64,000 nucleotides of DNA from Calamus simplicifolius (GCA_900491605.1 UESW01001616.1:340426-404425), one strand, 5' to 3'; numbered from the stretch's first letter, positions 45,109 to 55,960 are shown. Notes: generated by a model not told the origin, from the letters alone. Numbers and translations are program-made.

Positions 45109-45513
45109 TAGTGGCTGCTCAAGACATATGACGGGTGATAAGGAGCAATTTATCACCCTTGAAGATAAAAAGGAGTTGTTACTTTTGGAGATAATGGCAA
45201 AGGCCAAATTATGGGATTTGGTAAAATTCAAATAACTCCATCCACTTTTATAAAAAATATTTTATATATTGTTGGTTTAAAGCATAACTTAATTAGCATT
45301 AGCCAATTGTGTGATAAAAGTTTCAAAGTTTCATTTGAAGCTTCTATTTACACAGTTTCTAATCCCATTGACAATAGCATTATATTCATTGGAAATAGAA
45401 ATGACAATGTATACTTAATTGATTTAGATAATTTATCTACTAGTAATCATTGCTTAATTGCTGACAATGCTAAAGTAAATGAGATTGGATGGCTATAGCA
45501 TCGTAGATTAAGT
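45062..45513 (+). pseudogene. SIRE-4 pol start, cut by CACTA-2
   Basis: Encodes LQEYLATKGSKRKWYLDSGC with the DSG protease site, then after a frame change at about 45175 the GAG-pre-integrase region (ITPSTFIKNILYIVGLKHNL, ADNAKVNEIGWL). The Trp before the HHCC His pair has become a stop (GGCTATAGC at 45491-45499). The sequence ends at CATCGTAGATTAAGT, and the CACTA-2 terminus begins at 45514. Confidence 0.85.
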
Positions 45514-46520
45514 CACTACAAGAAAATAATGAAATAGCGATGCAATTTTAGCGACGCAAAGATGTGTCGCTAAAATTGCGACTACATTGCGACGCCTCCG
45601 CGTCAAAAAAATAATACGACGCAAATAGCGACGCATTAGCGACTCAATAAACCATAAAATTAAAAAAATAATTTTAAAATTTAGTGACACAAAAATGCAT
45701 CACAATATTTATAAAATGTGTTTTTTTTAAATATTATTAAAGGAACAAAATATTGCGACGCAGCTAAGTGCGTCGCAATGTTTTAAAAAAATTAATTATG
45801 TTAAATAGCGACGCATTAGCGACGCAATAAACATAAAATGAAAAAAAAATATTTAATATAGCGATGCAAAAATTGCATCGTAAATATTAATAAAAAATTA
45901 ATTTTTATAAAATATAATTATGAAATAAAAATATTGCGACGCAACTCAGTGTGTCGCAATATATTTGAAAAAACATAATAATTTTAAATAGCGACGCATT
46001 AGCGACGCAATAGACCAGAAAATTATAAAAATTAATTTTAATTTAGCGACGCACTAATTGCATCGTAATTATTTTAAATAAAATTAATTTTTATAAATAT
46101 TAATATGAAAAAAAATATTGCGATGCAAAACAGTGCATCGCAATGTTTTTTAAAAAACTTAATTATTTTAAATAGCAACGCATTAGCGATGCAATAAGCC
46201 AGAAAAATATAAAAATTATTTTTAAATTTAGCGACGCAATAATTGCATCGCAATTAATTTAAATAAAATTTATTTTAAGAAAATAGTATTATGAAATAAA
46301 AATATTACGACGCAATCCAGTGCATCGCAATGTTTTGTTAAAAATAAATATGTTAATTAGCGACGTAATAGCGATGCAATAAAACAGTAAAGTAATAAAA
46401 AAAATTTATTTAATGACGCAAATTAATGCGTCGCAATATTTTAAAAGAAATTCATAATGCCAAATTAGCGAGGCATTAGCGATGCAATAAATTAAAAAAT
46501 ATAATTAAAAATTAATAATG
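45514..46520. repeat. CACTA-2 subterminal repeats, outer block
   Basis: GCGACGCA and its complement TGCGTCGC, with variants, recur every 20-60 bases in AT-rich sequence, often as facing pairs that can form hairpins. Subterminal repeats of CACTA elements bind their DNA-binding transposase protein; by analogy these are the binding sites, which is inference. Confidence 0.75.
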
Positions 46521-49020
46521 TCCGAGATCGGTCGTCGTCTACCGTGATCGATCATGGCTTCGATTGATCGCAATCGTCGGGTCGTCACCGATCGGATCGA
46601 TCGCGACGGTCTGAGATCGATTGTCGCCGATCGGGATTGATCATGGCTTGGATCGATGGCAACCGTCGGATCATCGCCGATGGAGATCGATCATGGCTTC
46701 AATCAATCGCAACCGTCGGATCGTCACCGATCCGATCGATTGCGATAGTTCGAGATCGGTAGTCGCCAACCAGGATCGATCATGGCTTCGATCGATCGCA
46801 ACCCTCGATCGTCACCGATCCGATCGATCGCGATGGTCCGAGATCGGTCGTTGCCGATCAGGATCGATCATGGCTTGGATCGATCGCAACCGTCGGATCG
46901 TCGCTGACCGGGATCGATCATGGCTTGGATCGATCGCAACCGTCGGATCATCGCCGACCGGGATCGATCATGGCTTCGATCGATCGCAACCGTCGGATCA
47001 TCGCCGATCCGATCGATCGCCATGGTCCGAGAGAGGTCGTCGCCAACCGGGATCGATCATGGCTTGGATCGATCGCAACCGTCGGATACTCGCCGATCGG
47101 AATCGATCATGGCTTGGATCGATCGCAACCGTCGGATCATTGCCGATCCGATCGATCGCGATGGTCCGAGATAGGTCGACGCCGACTGGGATCGATCATG
47201 GCTTGAATCGATCGCAACCGTCGGATCATCGCCGATCGGGATCGATCATGGCTTGGATTGATCGCAACCGTCAGATCGTCGCCGATCCGATCGATCGCGA
47301 TGGTCCAAGATAGGTCATCGCCTATCGGGATCGATCATGGCTTGGATCAATCGCAACCATCAGATCGTCGTCGACCAGGATCGATCATGGCTTGGATCGA
47401 TCGCAATCGTCAGATCATCGCCGACCGGGATCGATCATGGCTTCGATCGATCGCAACCGTCGGATCATCGTCGATCCGATCGATCACGACGGTCCAAGAG
47501 AGGTCGACACCGACCGGGATCGATCATGGCTTGGATCGATCGCAACCGTCAGATCGTCGCCGATCCGATCGATCGCCACGGTCCGAGATAGGTCGTCGCC
47601 GACCGGGATCGATCATGGCTTGGATCAATCACAACCATCGGATCGTCGCTGACCAGGATCAATCATGGCTTGGATCGATCGCAACTGTCGGATCATCGCC
47701 GATCGGGATCAATCATAGCTTCGATCGATCGCAAGTACCGTCGGATCGTCGCCGATCCGATCGATCGCCATGGTCCGAGAGAGGTCGTCGCCGACCGGGA
47801 TCGATCATGGCTTGGATCGATCGCAACAGTCGGATCATCGCCGACCGGGATCGATCAGGGCTTGGATCGATCGCAACCATCGGATCGTCGCCGATCCGAT
47901 CGATCGCCATGGTTCGAGATAGGTCGTCGCCGACTGGGATCGATCATGGCTTGGATCGATCACAACAGTCGGATCATCGCCGACTGGGATCAATCATGGC
48001 TTGGATCGATCGCAACCGTCTGATTATCGCCGACCGGGATCGATCATGGCTTGGATCGATCGCAACCATCGGATCGTCACCGATCCGATTGATCGCGATG
48101 GTCCGAGATAGGTCGACGCTGACCAGGATCAATCATGGCTTGGATCGATCGCAACCGTCGGATCATCGCTGACAGGGATCGATCATGGCTTGGATCGATC
48201 GCAATCGTCGGATACTCGCTGACCGGGATCAATCATGGCTTGGATCGATCGCAACCGTCGGATCGTCGCCGATCTGATCGATCGCGATGGTCCGAGATAG
48301 GTCGATGCCGACCGGGATCGATCATGGCTTGGATCGATCGCAACCGTTGGATCATCGCCGACCGGGATCGATCATGGCTTGGATCGATCGCAACCATCGG
48401 ATACTCACCGACCGGGATCGATCATGGCTTGGATCGATCACAACCGTCGGATCATCGCCGATCCGATCGATCGCCACGGTCCGAGATAGGTCGTCGCCGA
48501 CCGGGATCGATCATGGCTTGGATCGATCGCAACCGTCGGATCATCGCCGATCGGGATCGATCATGGCTTGGATCGATCGCAACCGTCGGATCGTCGCCGA
48601 TCCGATCGATCGCGATGGTCCGAGATAGGTCGACGCCGATCAGGATTGATCATGGCTTGGATCAATCGCAACCGTCGGATCATCGTCGACCGGGATCGAT
48701 CATGGCTTGGATCGATCGCAACCGATGAATACTCGCCGACTGGGATCGATCATGGCTTGGATCTATCGCAACCATCGGATCGTCGCCGATCCGATCGATC
48801 GCCACGGTCCGAGATAGGTCGTCGCCGATCAGGATCGATCATGGCTTGGATCGATCGCAACCATCGGATCATCGCCGACCAGGATCGATCATGCCTTGGA
48901 TCAATCGTAACCGTCGGATCGTCGCCGATCGGGATCGATCATGGCTTGGATCGATCACAACCATCGGATCATCGCCGACCGGGATCGATCATGGCTTGGA
49001 TCGATCCCAACCATCGAATC
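46521..49020. repeat. 2.5-kb GATCGATC-rich minisatellite
   Basis: A tandem array of two unit types: a 50-base unit (GGATCGATCATGGCTTGGAT, then CGATCGCAACCGTCGGATC and ATCGCCGACC) and an 89-base unit, the same plus 39 bases containing GATCGATCGC, a GGTCCGAGATAGGTCG segment and another CGCCGACC. Spacings read include 46861, 46911, 46961, 47050, 47100, 47189, 47239 and 47328. I estimate about 40 units. Both unit lengths leave remainder 2 on division by 3 and the units lack plus-strand stops, which explains long overlapping open frames here; I do not regard these as genes. Confidence 0.93.
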
Positions 49021-50537
49021 ATTTATAATTATTAAAAAAAAGTAATAAAAAAGTTTAAAAAAAAAATATAAACAAATATTGCGACGCCGTAGCGATGCAT
49101 TTCGAAGAAAAAAATAAACAAATATTGCGACACAATATATGCGTCGCAATTATTTTAGTAATATAATTTTTATCAATAATAATAAATAAAAGAAATATAA
49201 TATTGTGACGCATTAGTTGCGTCACAATATTTTTTCTATAAATATATGTAATGAAAAAGTATAAAAAAAATATTGCGACCCAATTTGTGCGTCACAAATT
49301 ATTAAATTATAAATATTATCATTATAAATATTAAAAAATTATTGCAACGCCGTAGCGACGCATTTTCGAAGAAAAAAATAAACAAATATTGCGACGCAAT
49401 GTATGCGTCACAATTATTTTTAGTAAATATAATTTTTATCAGTATTAATAAATAAAGAATATAATATTGCGACGCATAAGTTGCGTCGCAATGTTTTTTC
49501 TATAAATATATGTAATGAAAAAGTTTAAAAAAATATTGCGACGCAATTTGTGCATCGCAATTATTATCATAAATTATAATATTATCATTTATAAATATTA
49601 AAAAATTATTGCGACGCCGTAGCGATGCATTTAAAAGAAAAAATAAACAAATATTGCGATGCAATATTTGCATCATAATTATTTTTAGTAAATATAATTT
49701 TTATCAGTAATAATAAATAAAAGAAATATAATATTGCGATGCATTAGTTGCGTCGCAATGTTTTTTCTATAAATAGATGTAATGGAAAAGTATAAAAAAT
49801 TATTGCGACGTAATTGTGCATCGCAATCTTTATCATAAATTATAAATTATTATTATAAATATTAAAAAATTATTACGACTCCGTAGCAATGCATTTTCGA
49901 AGAAATAATAAATAAATATTGCGATGCAACTATTGCGTCGCAATAGTTTTTAGTAAATATGTTTTTTATCAGTATAATAAATATAATAAATATAATATTG
50001 CGACGCATTCGTTGCATCACAATGTTTTTTCTATAAATAGATGTAACGAAAAGTAAAAAAATATTGTGACGCAATTTGTGCGTCGCAATTATTATCATAA
50101 ATTATAATTTTTATCATTTATAAATATTTAAAAAAAATAAATAAAATATATAATATTGCAACGCATTTGTTGTGTCGCAATATTTTTTGGATAAATATAT
50201 GTAATGAAATAGTTAGAAAAATTTTTGCGACGCACTGTATGCGTCACAATTATTATCATAAATTATTATTTTAATTATTTAAAAATATTAAAAAATATTG
50301 CGACGCCTTAGCGACGTAATTTCTAGAAAATAAAAATAATTTCTCGTCGGACATTGGCGCCAAGTTAGCGACGCATTAGCGACGCAATTAATTGCGTCGC
50401 TACCTTTTTCATAAAAATATAATAAGGCCAAATTAACGATGGATTAGCGATGCATTGTTGCGTCGCTAATACATAATAAATTTAAAAAAAAATTGCGATC
50501 GATTAGCGACGTAATTAATTGCATCGCTAATCACTCA
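49021..50537. repeat. CACTA-2 subterminal repeats, inner block
   Basis: AT-rich sequence with the same GCGACGCA/TGCGTCGC motifs in facing pairs. On a larger scale a unit of about 270 bases (ATTGCGACGCCGTAGCGATGC ... TTCTATAAATATATGTAATG) is repeated about four times between 49070 and 50110. The block ends right at the TATA box. Confidence 0.8.
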
Positions 50538-50546
50538 TATATAAAG
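50538..50546 (+). promoter_or_regulatory. CACTA-2 transposase promoter (TATA box)
   Basis: TATATAAAG directly after the last subterminal repeat, followed by a CT-rich stretch (CTTCTCTTCTCTTCC) typical of plant 5' leaders. The close placement suggests that binding at the repeats could affect transcription, as known for Spm. Confidence 0.6.
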
Positions 50547-51660
50547 TCGGTCGGCCTTCTCTTCTCTTCCCCGTCTTGACCTAGCCGCCGCCCTCCCTGA
50601 AAAAAATCTGGCTCCCACCGTTCGCTGCTCCGGCTCCCCCCTTCCGGTGCTCCGGCTCCCCGGCAGTCTCCTCCAACTCCGGCGTCTCCTCTCGACCGAG
50701 GTAAGCCCCCCCATCCTCTTCCAAATTTTTTTTTGTAAAAATTTTCCTTCGGCCACGGCCAAGACCGTGGTCGTCTTCTCCGGCCACGGCCGCTGCAGTG
50801 GCCGGCAGTGGCCTGGCCACGGTGGCCAGGCCACAGTAAAAAAAAAAATTGGTAACAGGGGGGTAGGGAAAACCCCCCCCCCCCATTTTGTCTTCTCCGG
50901 CCACGGCCGCTGCCATGGCCGGCAGTGGCCTGGCCACGGTGGCCAGGCCACAGTCAAAAAAAAAAATGGTAACAGGGGGGGGGGGAAACCCCCCCCCCCA
51001 TTTTGTCTTCTCCGGCCACGGCCGCTGCCGTGGCCGGCAGTGGCCTGGCCACGGTGGCCAGGCCACAGTCAAAAAAAAAAATGTGTAACAGGGGGGTGGG
51101 GAAACCCCCCCCCCCATTTTCTCTTCTCTGGCCACGGCCGCTGCCGTGGCCGGCAGTGGCCTGGCCACGTGGTCAGGCCATAGTAAAAAAAAAAAAAATA
51201 GGTTGTTACAAGCCCCCCCCTCCCTTGACCTTCTCCAGCCACGGCGGCTACCATGGCCGGCCGTGGCCTGGCCACGGTGGCCAGGCCACAAAAAAAAAAA
51301 AAAATAAGTCTTTTACAGGGTGTGGGGAAAACCCCCCCTTTATCTTCTCCGGCCACGGCTGTAGCCGCGACCGGAGAAGCCGGCCACGGCACCAGTGGTC
51401 AGGACAAAAAAAAAAAAAAAAAAAAACATGTCTCTTATGGGGGTGGGGAAAACCCCCCCTCCCCTTATCTTCCACGGCCACGGCCGTGGCATGGCCACGG
51501 TGGCTAGGCAAAAAAAAAAAATATTTATGCAATAATTTTTGTGCATTGTAGTTATTTATAATTTTATGTCTTGATTATTTACATTCTGCTTCAAATTGAA
51601 TGATGCATTAAATTATGTAATGCTTGAATGAAAGTCTTGTTGTATTTTATTTAATTTCAG
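50547..51660 (+). other. CACTA-2 leader and probable first intron
   Basis: A GC-rich leader (to 50700) is followed by a donor GAG|GTAAG at 50701 and a strong acceptor TTAATTTCAG at 51660. The interval carries the 115-base repeats listed separately. No protein family is recognised; the long open frames on both strands arise from GC-rich tandem repeats. The intron is inferred from sites only. Confidence 0.5.
50776..51510. repeat. About seven tandem 115-base GC-rich repeats
   Basis: Units start TCTTCTCCGGCCACGGCCGC at about 50776, 50891, 51006, 51122, 51228, 51343 and 51468. Each has a GC-rich palindromic part (GTGGCCTGGCCACGGTGGCC), an A-run of 9-20, a G-run and a C-run. The G-run and C-run can pair. 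The first four units are closest to one another. Confidence 0.9.
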
Positions 51661-51862
51661 CAACAAATTAGTAGTTTCAATGATTTATATTTTAGTCTTC
51701 ACAAACATTTATATTCGACATAATAATCTTAAGAAGTTGACTATATATATAGAACACTATGCCTTATTTGTAGAATTAACAAGAATTTAGAATAACAAGC
51801 ATAAGTTCGATTGTCTTCGGATTTTCATATTATTAATCACAGCACTATAACCTTTAGACCCG

Positions 51863-51901
51863 TTTGAGAATTTGTAAGACTTAGTCTTGCAAATTCTCAA
51901 A
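51863..51901. repeat. Short hairpin
   Basis: TTTGAGAATTTGTAAGACT and AGTCTTGCAAATTCTCAAA are reverse complements with one mismatch (a G:T pair in RNA), separated by one base. It lies 20 bases upstream of the long foldback. Confidence 0.85.
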
Positions 51902-51920
51902 TTGTCCTGGTGGACAGTTT

Positions 51921-52117
51921 GAGAATATTTTTTGCGATATGTTAGTCTGCTATTAATCATCGTTGGTTGAGATTGCGGTTTGTATTTGCTCATACGTTCT
52001 CCTAGTGTGGCATATATGCCACACATTTAGGAGAACATATGGGGAAATGCTGCTGAAATTTCAACGTAACCGATCGATGATAATTAATAGCAGAATAACA
52101 TATCACAAAAATATTCT
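51921..52117. ncRNA. Long foldback, possible small-RNA precursor
   Basis: An imperfect inverted repeat with arms of about 95 bases and almost no loop, centred on the perfect palindrome GTGTGGCATATATGCCACAC (52005-52024). Left-arm blocks GAGAATATTTTTTGCGATATG and TGCTATTAATCAT match right-arm complements around 52070-52117. Transcribed from the CACTA-2 promoter it would fold into a long hairpin like those processed by Dicer-like enzymes. CACTA-derived miRNAs (rice miR820) are known, but no sequence match is claimed here. Confidence 0.5.
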
Positions 52118-52485
52118 TGAATGGGATAGGGCCTTACCTTTTAGACATGGAGTGAAGGTAGAATTAATTTAGGACACTTGAATGCTTGTGAAGTCTCATG
52201 ATTGAACGACCGCCTTGCGGCCCGACCCGAACTCAAGCCCTATTAGCCATGAACCTTGCCTCGGTCCTTGCTAGCACGCCAAGGATCGTAGCCGTGGCTC
52301 GCCCTTGCATGGTAGGGACCTTAGTTGCCTAAAAAAATTGGTTTAGTTATAAATGATTTAAATGGTTGTTATTAACCTTAGTTGTGTAAAAGAAATAATT
52401 TAGTTATATATTTAGTAATACTAATATAGTTTTATTTTGTGGTTTCCTTTAATGGTTTACCAGACTTTGTATAAGTCGGTCAAAA

Positions 52486-54232
52486 ATGAGCGGGGCTCGC
52501 TCGTGGATGTATGCAAGGATAAAAGATGGCTTGCTTAATCCAGATTTTCTGAATGGATTGGAAGAATTTATCGCATTTGCATGTAGCCAACCTGAATGGA
52601 TGGATGGGCCTAGGATTAGGTGCCCATGCAACTTCCACAGGTGTCAGAATAAAGCCTACAGAGATGTTGAAACTGTTAAGGTGCATTTGTGTAAGAAGGG
52701 GTTTGTTCCTGATTACTATGTTTGGTACTGTCATGGTGAACCAGAGGATATTCCAGCAGCTGTTATAGGCCAACAAGAGTCAATTCCCGTAGATGAACCA
52801 TTTGTGAATTTAAACACATATGAACAAATGGTGATGAATGCATCGGGTAATGAATTCAATCAGAATACATTTATGGAAGAACCAAATCCAGATGCACACA
52901 ATTTTATGATATGTTGCGTGCTGCAAATCAAGAATTGTATCCTGGTTGTGAGGGTCATTCCCAGTTGTCTACAGCTGCTCGAATGTTGAATATTAAGGCA
53001 GAACATCGATTATCAGAAAAGGCGTTCAATTCTGTAGCTGGGTTAATCAAAGAAATTTTGCCAAATGATAATGTTGCGCAGACAGTTTTTACGCAACAAA
53101 GAAGTTGTTGCGTGGGCTTGGGCTCCCAGTTAATAAGATCGATTGTTGCTTGAACAATTGTATGATATTTTGGGGTGAAGACTCAGAGCTGAGATGGTGT
53201 AAGATTTGTGGGCAATCGAGGTACAAAAACAGCGAAGGAGGAGCCGGTACAAGTAGGAGGAAAAGTGTGCCTTACAAGAGGATGCATTACTTTCCTCTTA
53301 CCCCACGCCTGCAGAGATTATACAGATCTGAGGCAACAGCTGCTGATATGAGATGGCATGCCGAACATGAATCTAAAGAGGATGAAATGCGGCATCCATC
53401 AGATTCAAAGGCTTGGAAGCATTTCAATGAAAATCATCCTGATTTCGCTGAAGATATAAGGAATGTGAGATTAGGTCTTTGTACCGATGGCTTCCAACCA
53501 TTTGGTCAAGCGGGGCAACAGTATTCATGTTGGCCTGTGATACTGACTGTATATAACCTTCCTCCATGGAAGTGCATGAAAGATACTGCAATGTTTTTAA
53601 CCGTTTTGGTTCCAGGACCATCAAATCCAAAGGAAAAGATTGATGTCTTTCTGCAACCGTTGGTGGCCGAATTGAAAAATGTTGTGGGAAACAGGAGTCG
53701 TAGCCTACGACATTTCTATGAAACAGAATTTCTTAATGAGAGCTGCTTTGATGTGGACAATAAGTGATTTTCCCGGCATATGCAATGTTGTCTGGTTGGA
53801 GCACTGCTGGACGTCTGGCATGCCCTCATTGCATGTATGATTCGGATGCATTTACATTGCAGAAGAGTGGTAAGCAGTCATGGTTTGATAACCATAGGAA
53901 GTTCTTGCCCCCAAATCATCCTTACAGGCGTAACTTGATCGCCTTCCGGAAGAACAAAGCAGTCACAAAATTTGCCGAACCGGTTAGGTCCGGCACGGAT
54001 ATATTTGATTCTATAGAGCATTTGGGGTTGATGTATGCATGGGAACCAGATGCAGATAGAATAAATGGCCGTATATGTAAAGAACATAACTGGAAGAAGC
54101 GAAGTATATTTTGGGATTTGCCTTATTGGAGCACAAATCTCATCCGGCACAACTTGGATGTTATGCATATCGAGAAAAATTTCTTTGATAACATATTTAA
54201 CATGGTGCTAAACATCCCGGGAAAAACAAAAG
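52486..54232 (+). pseudogene. CACTA-2 TNP2-type transposase, frameshifted and cut by SIRE-3
   Basis: ATG 52486 (MSGARSWMYARIKDGLLNPD) begins the Transposase-associated domain, with PEWMDGPRIRCPCNFHRCQN and VKVHLCKKGFVPDYYVWYCH. A one-base change near 52905 shifts the frame (LRAANQELYPGC, LNIKAEHRLSEKAF) and another near 53100 leads into the tnp2 domain at 53105. That domain has RGLGLPVNKIDCCLNNCMIF, RLGLCTDGFQPFGQAGQQYS and FLTVLVPGPSNPKEKIDVFL. A third change near 53725 leads to AALMWT and then SGWSTAGRLACPHCMYDSDA and NLDVMHIEKNFFDNIFNMVL. The Asp, Asp and Glu in these motifs are the likely catalytic set. The gene stops at GKTK, where SIRE-3 begins. Confidence 0.9.
54228..54232. repeat. Probable left target-site duplication of SIRE-3
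   Basis: AAAAG precedes the LTR start; the right copy would be beyond the window. Confidence 0.6.
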
Positions 54233-54592
54233 TGTTGGGGAGATTGTTGAGAAATTGTTGCCCCAATCTTATTAATTTTGATGATTACCAAAAGCCATGA
54301 GTATATTAAAAGATGCAATGAATTTATTTACATGAGCAATGAATTTATTTATCATAATCAATGAGTATGTTAAGTATGACTATAATCAATTGGAAAGTAG
54401 CTTCAAGCTCCATGTTTAAGCTTTCAAAAAGAAATTTTTATACTTCATATTTCAATCAATGAGTTTTTGGAACATATCTTGAATTGATTCTTAATGTCAA
54501 ATTTATTATATTCAAGTCAAAAATTGATTTAAAATTAATCTGGAACGAATTTCAAAGTCAATCAGAAAATTCTCTGATTTTTGATACGTTCC

Positions 54593-54918
54593 GGAGCCGA
54601 CTCTAGAGTTTCAGAGTCGACTCCACTCAGTATACAGAGATTCCTGATTTTCTCGAGTCGACCCCTGTGATTTCAAGAGTCGACCCCCGATATTGTCGAG
54701 CCGACTCCATGACTGTAAGAGTCGACTCTGCTCAGACTCCAGAGAGTTATTTTTCTGAGCACTTCTCGAGTCGACCCCTTGCTTTTCATGAGTCGACCCC
54801 CGACTGTCAGGAGCCGACACCTTATTTTTCTTGAGTCGACCCCTTAACTATCTGAATGTTTCTATTTTTGGCATCGCGTCTTCGAGCCGACTCGCCTAAA
54901 GTTGGAGCCGACTCCAAC
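54593..54918. promoter_or_regulatory. GAGYCGAC palindrome array of SIRE-3 5' LTR
   Basis: Twelve GAGTCGAC/GAGCCGAC motifs in about 325 bases; those extended to GAGTCGACTC or GAGCCGACTC are perfect or near-perfect palindromes. Seven motifs of the same kind recur at 61030-61220 ahead of ORF3. The array ends about 110 bases before the TATA box. It is repeated in the 3' LTR at 63620-63945. Confidence 0.78.
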
Positions 54919-55023
54919 AAATCTGGGCGTGACTTTTTCTGAATGCCAACTCAGCGCCAACGGTAATATTTTTCAATAACGGCTATATTTCTTTGTTTCT
55001 AACGGCTATATTTTTGCAGAGTC

Positions 55024-55031
55024 TATAAATA
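55024..55031 (+). promoter_or_regulatory. TATA box of SIRE-3 5' LTR
   Basis: TATAAATA, conserved in SIRE-1 and SIRE-2 LTRs. Confidence 0.8.
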
Positions 55032-55897
55032 GAGAGGCCGTTTTCAAATCAAAAATACATATATAGATCAAGAGAGAAAAAGAAAAATCTTTCAGAAAGA
55101 GGAAAAACAGAGCGTCATTTGAAAAATCCGAGATTCAAAAATAGAGTGAAAGAGAAGGAGTGAAATCAAAGGAGACTTCATCTGTGCTCAAGTTCATCAA
55201 TCCAAGAAAGTCTAGAAGAAAATCCAAGAGCCATTCAAGATCAAATCAAGAGATTTTCAACATTCAAAGAAAGGGAGAATAAGTTCAAATCAACTCCAAC
55301 ATTCAATCCGTGAAGAATCTGAGCTGAGGCCCGATTCCACACTTCAAAGGAGTTGAGGAAAAGAAGAAGAAGAAAAGCCTGCACTCAAATCGAATCTAAA
55401 CAGGCCCTTCTAAACTTTGCTTTTATTTTGAAATATCTGCTCAAAAGGAGCTGTTTTGTACTAAACTCATATTTTATCTTGTGGTTTGCTAATTCAATCA
55501 GTGGATTGAATTAGTGGAGGTAGTTTACCTCGGCACAAGCTAAGGATAGCTTGTGTGTTGGGTTTTGTGCTGGTGAGCCCGTGTAAAACCGGCTGGGTTC
55601 GTTGTGATCCCGGAAAACAACAAGTTTGGGTTGTGAGCTTGTAAAACAACTCGACTGTAATCGAGGAGATTATAGTGTGGACCCAAGTGGAGCTTGGGAG
55701 TGGACGTAGGTGTTGGATACACCGAACCACTATAAAATCTTTGTGTTTGCCGTGTTTATTTATCTCTCTCTCTTGCTATTGTGCTTTAACTTGAATTAAT
55801 TGTTTATCCTCTCATCAATAGTTTAAATTTTTAAAAGGCTTAATTTTTAAAGTACCCAATTCACCCCCCCTCTTGGGTTGCCATCTGGGCCAACAAT

Positions 55898-55909
55898 TGG
55901 TATCAGAGC
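55898..55909 (+). promoter_or_regulatory. SIRE-3 primer-binding site
   Basis: TGGTATCAGAGC, complementary to initiator Met tRNA, two bases after the LTR. Confidence 0.95.
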
Positions 55910-55960
55910 TTGTGCTCATTTGTTTTTGATTGATCACACGATCAAGAGCGAAAGATCCAA

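Larger units (their letters stand above)
41866..45513 (+). mobile_element. SIRE-4: older Sirevirus-type element, left part
   Basis: Plus-strand element with 5' LTR 41866-43356, a mutated PBS, gag and the start of pol, interrupted at 45514 by CACTA-2. The remainder should lie beyond CACTA-2 and SIRE-3, outside the window. The sequence is clearly diverged from SIRE-1 to -3 and has more breaks, so it is the oldest Sirevirus here, consistent with its position at the bottom of a three-layer nest. Confidence 0.9.
51661..52485 (+). other. CACTA-2 region between leader and transposase, with two foldbacks
   Basis: No coding gene. Holds a short perfect-stem hairpin (51863-51901), a long foldback (51921-52117), and a GC-richer stretch (52190-52330) of no known family. 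A possible acceptor CCAG at 52460-52463 lies just before the transposase ATG. Confidence 0.6.
45514..54232 (+). mobile_element. CACTA-2: autonomous-type CACTA transposon, left part
   Basis: Begins with the typical terminus CACTACAAGAAAATAAT, inside SIRE-4. Then come about 5 kb of subterminal repeats, a TATA box, a leader with a probable intron, and a TNP2-type transposase on the plus strand. SIRE-3 interrupts it at 54233; the right terminus lies beyond the window. AGT at 45511-45513 would be the left 3-base target duplication. The transposase is frameshifted, so this copy could move only with help in trans. Confidence 0.88.
54233..55895 (+). repeat. SIRE-3 5' LTR
   Basis: 1663 bp, TGTTGGGGAGATTG...CTGGGCCAACA, with palindrome array 54593-54918 and TATAAATA at 55024-55031. 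Confidence 0.95.

Noticed and set aside
46521..49020. CRISPR-like array
   Set aside because: Units are direct tandem repeats without unique spacers, in a plant transposon.
46621..49035. Several long overlapping plus-strand open frames (up to 304 codons) with repeated GIDHGLDRSQPSD-like and GSIMAWIDRNRR-like peptides
   Set aside because: They are translations of one DNA minisatellite in three rotating frames. No start context, no family and no codon constraint; the openness follows from stop-free units.
50535..51551. Long open frames on both strands rich in Pro, Gly, Trp and Arg
   Set aside because: They follow from GC-rich tandem repeats with homopolymer runs, and opposite-strand frames cover the same bases. 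No recognised domain.
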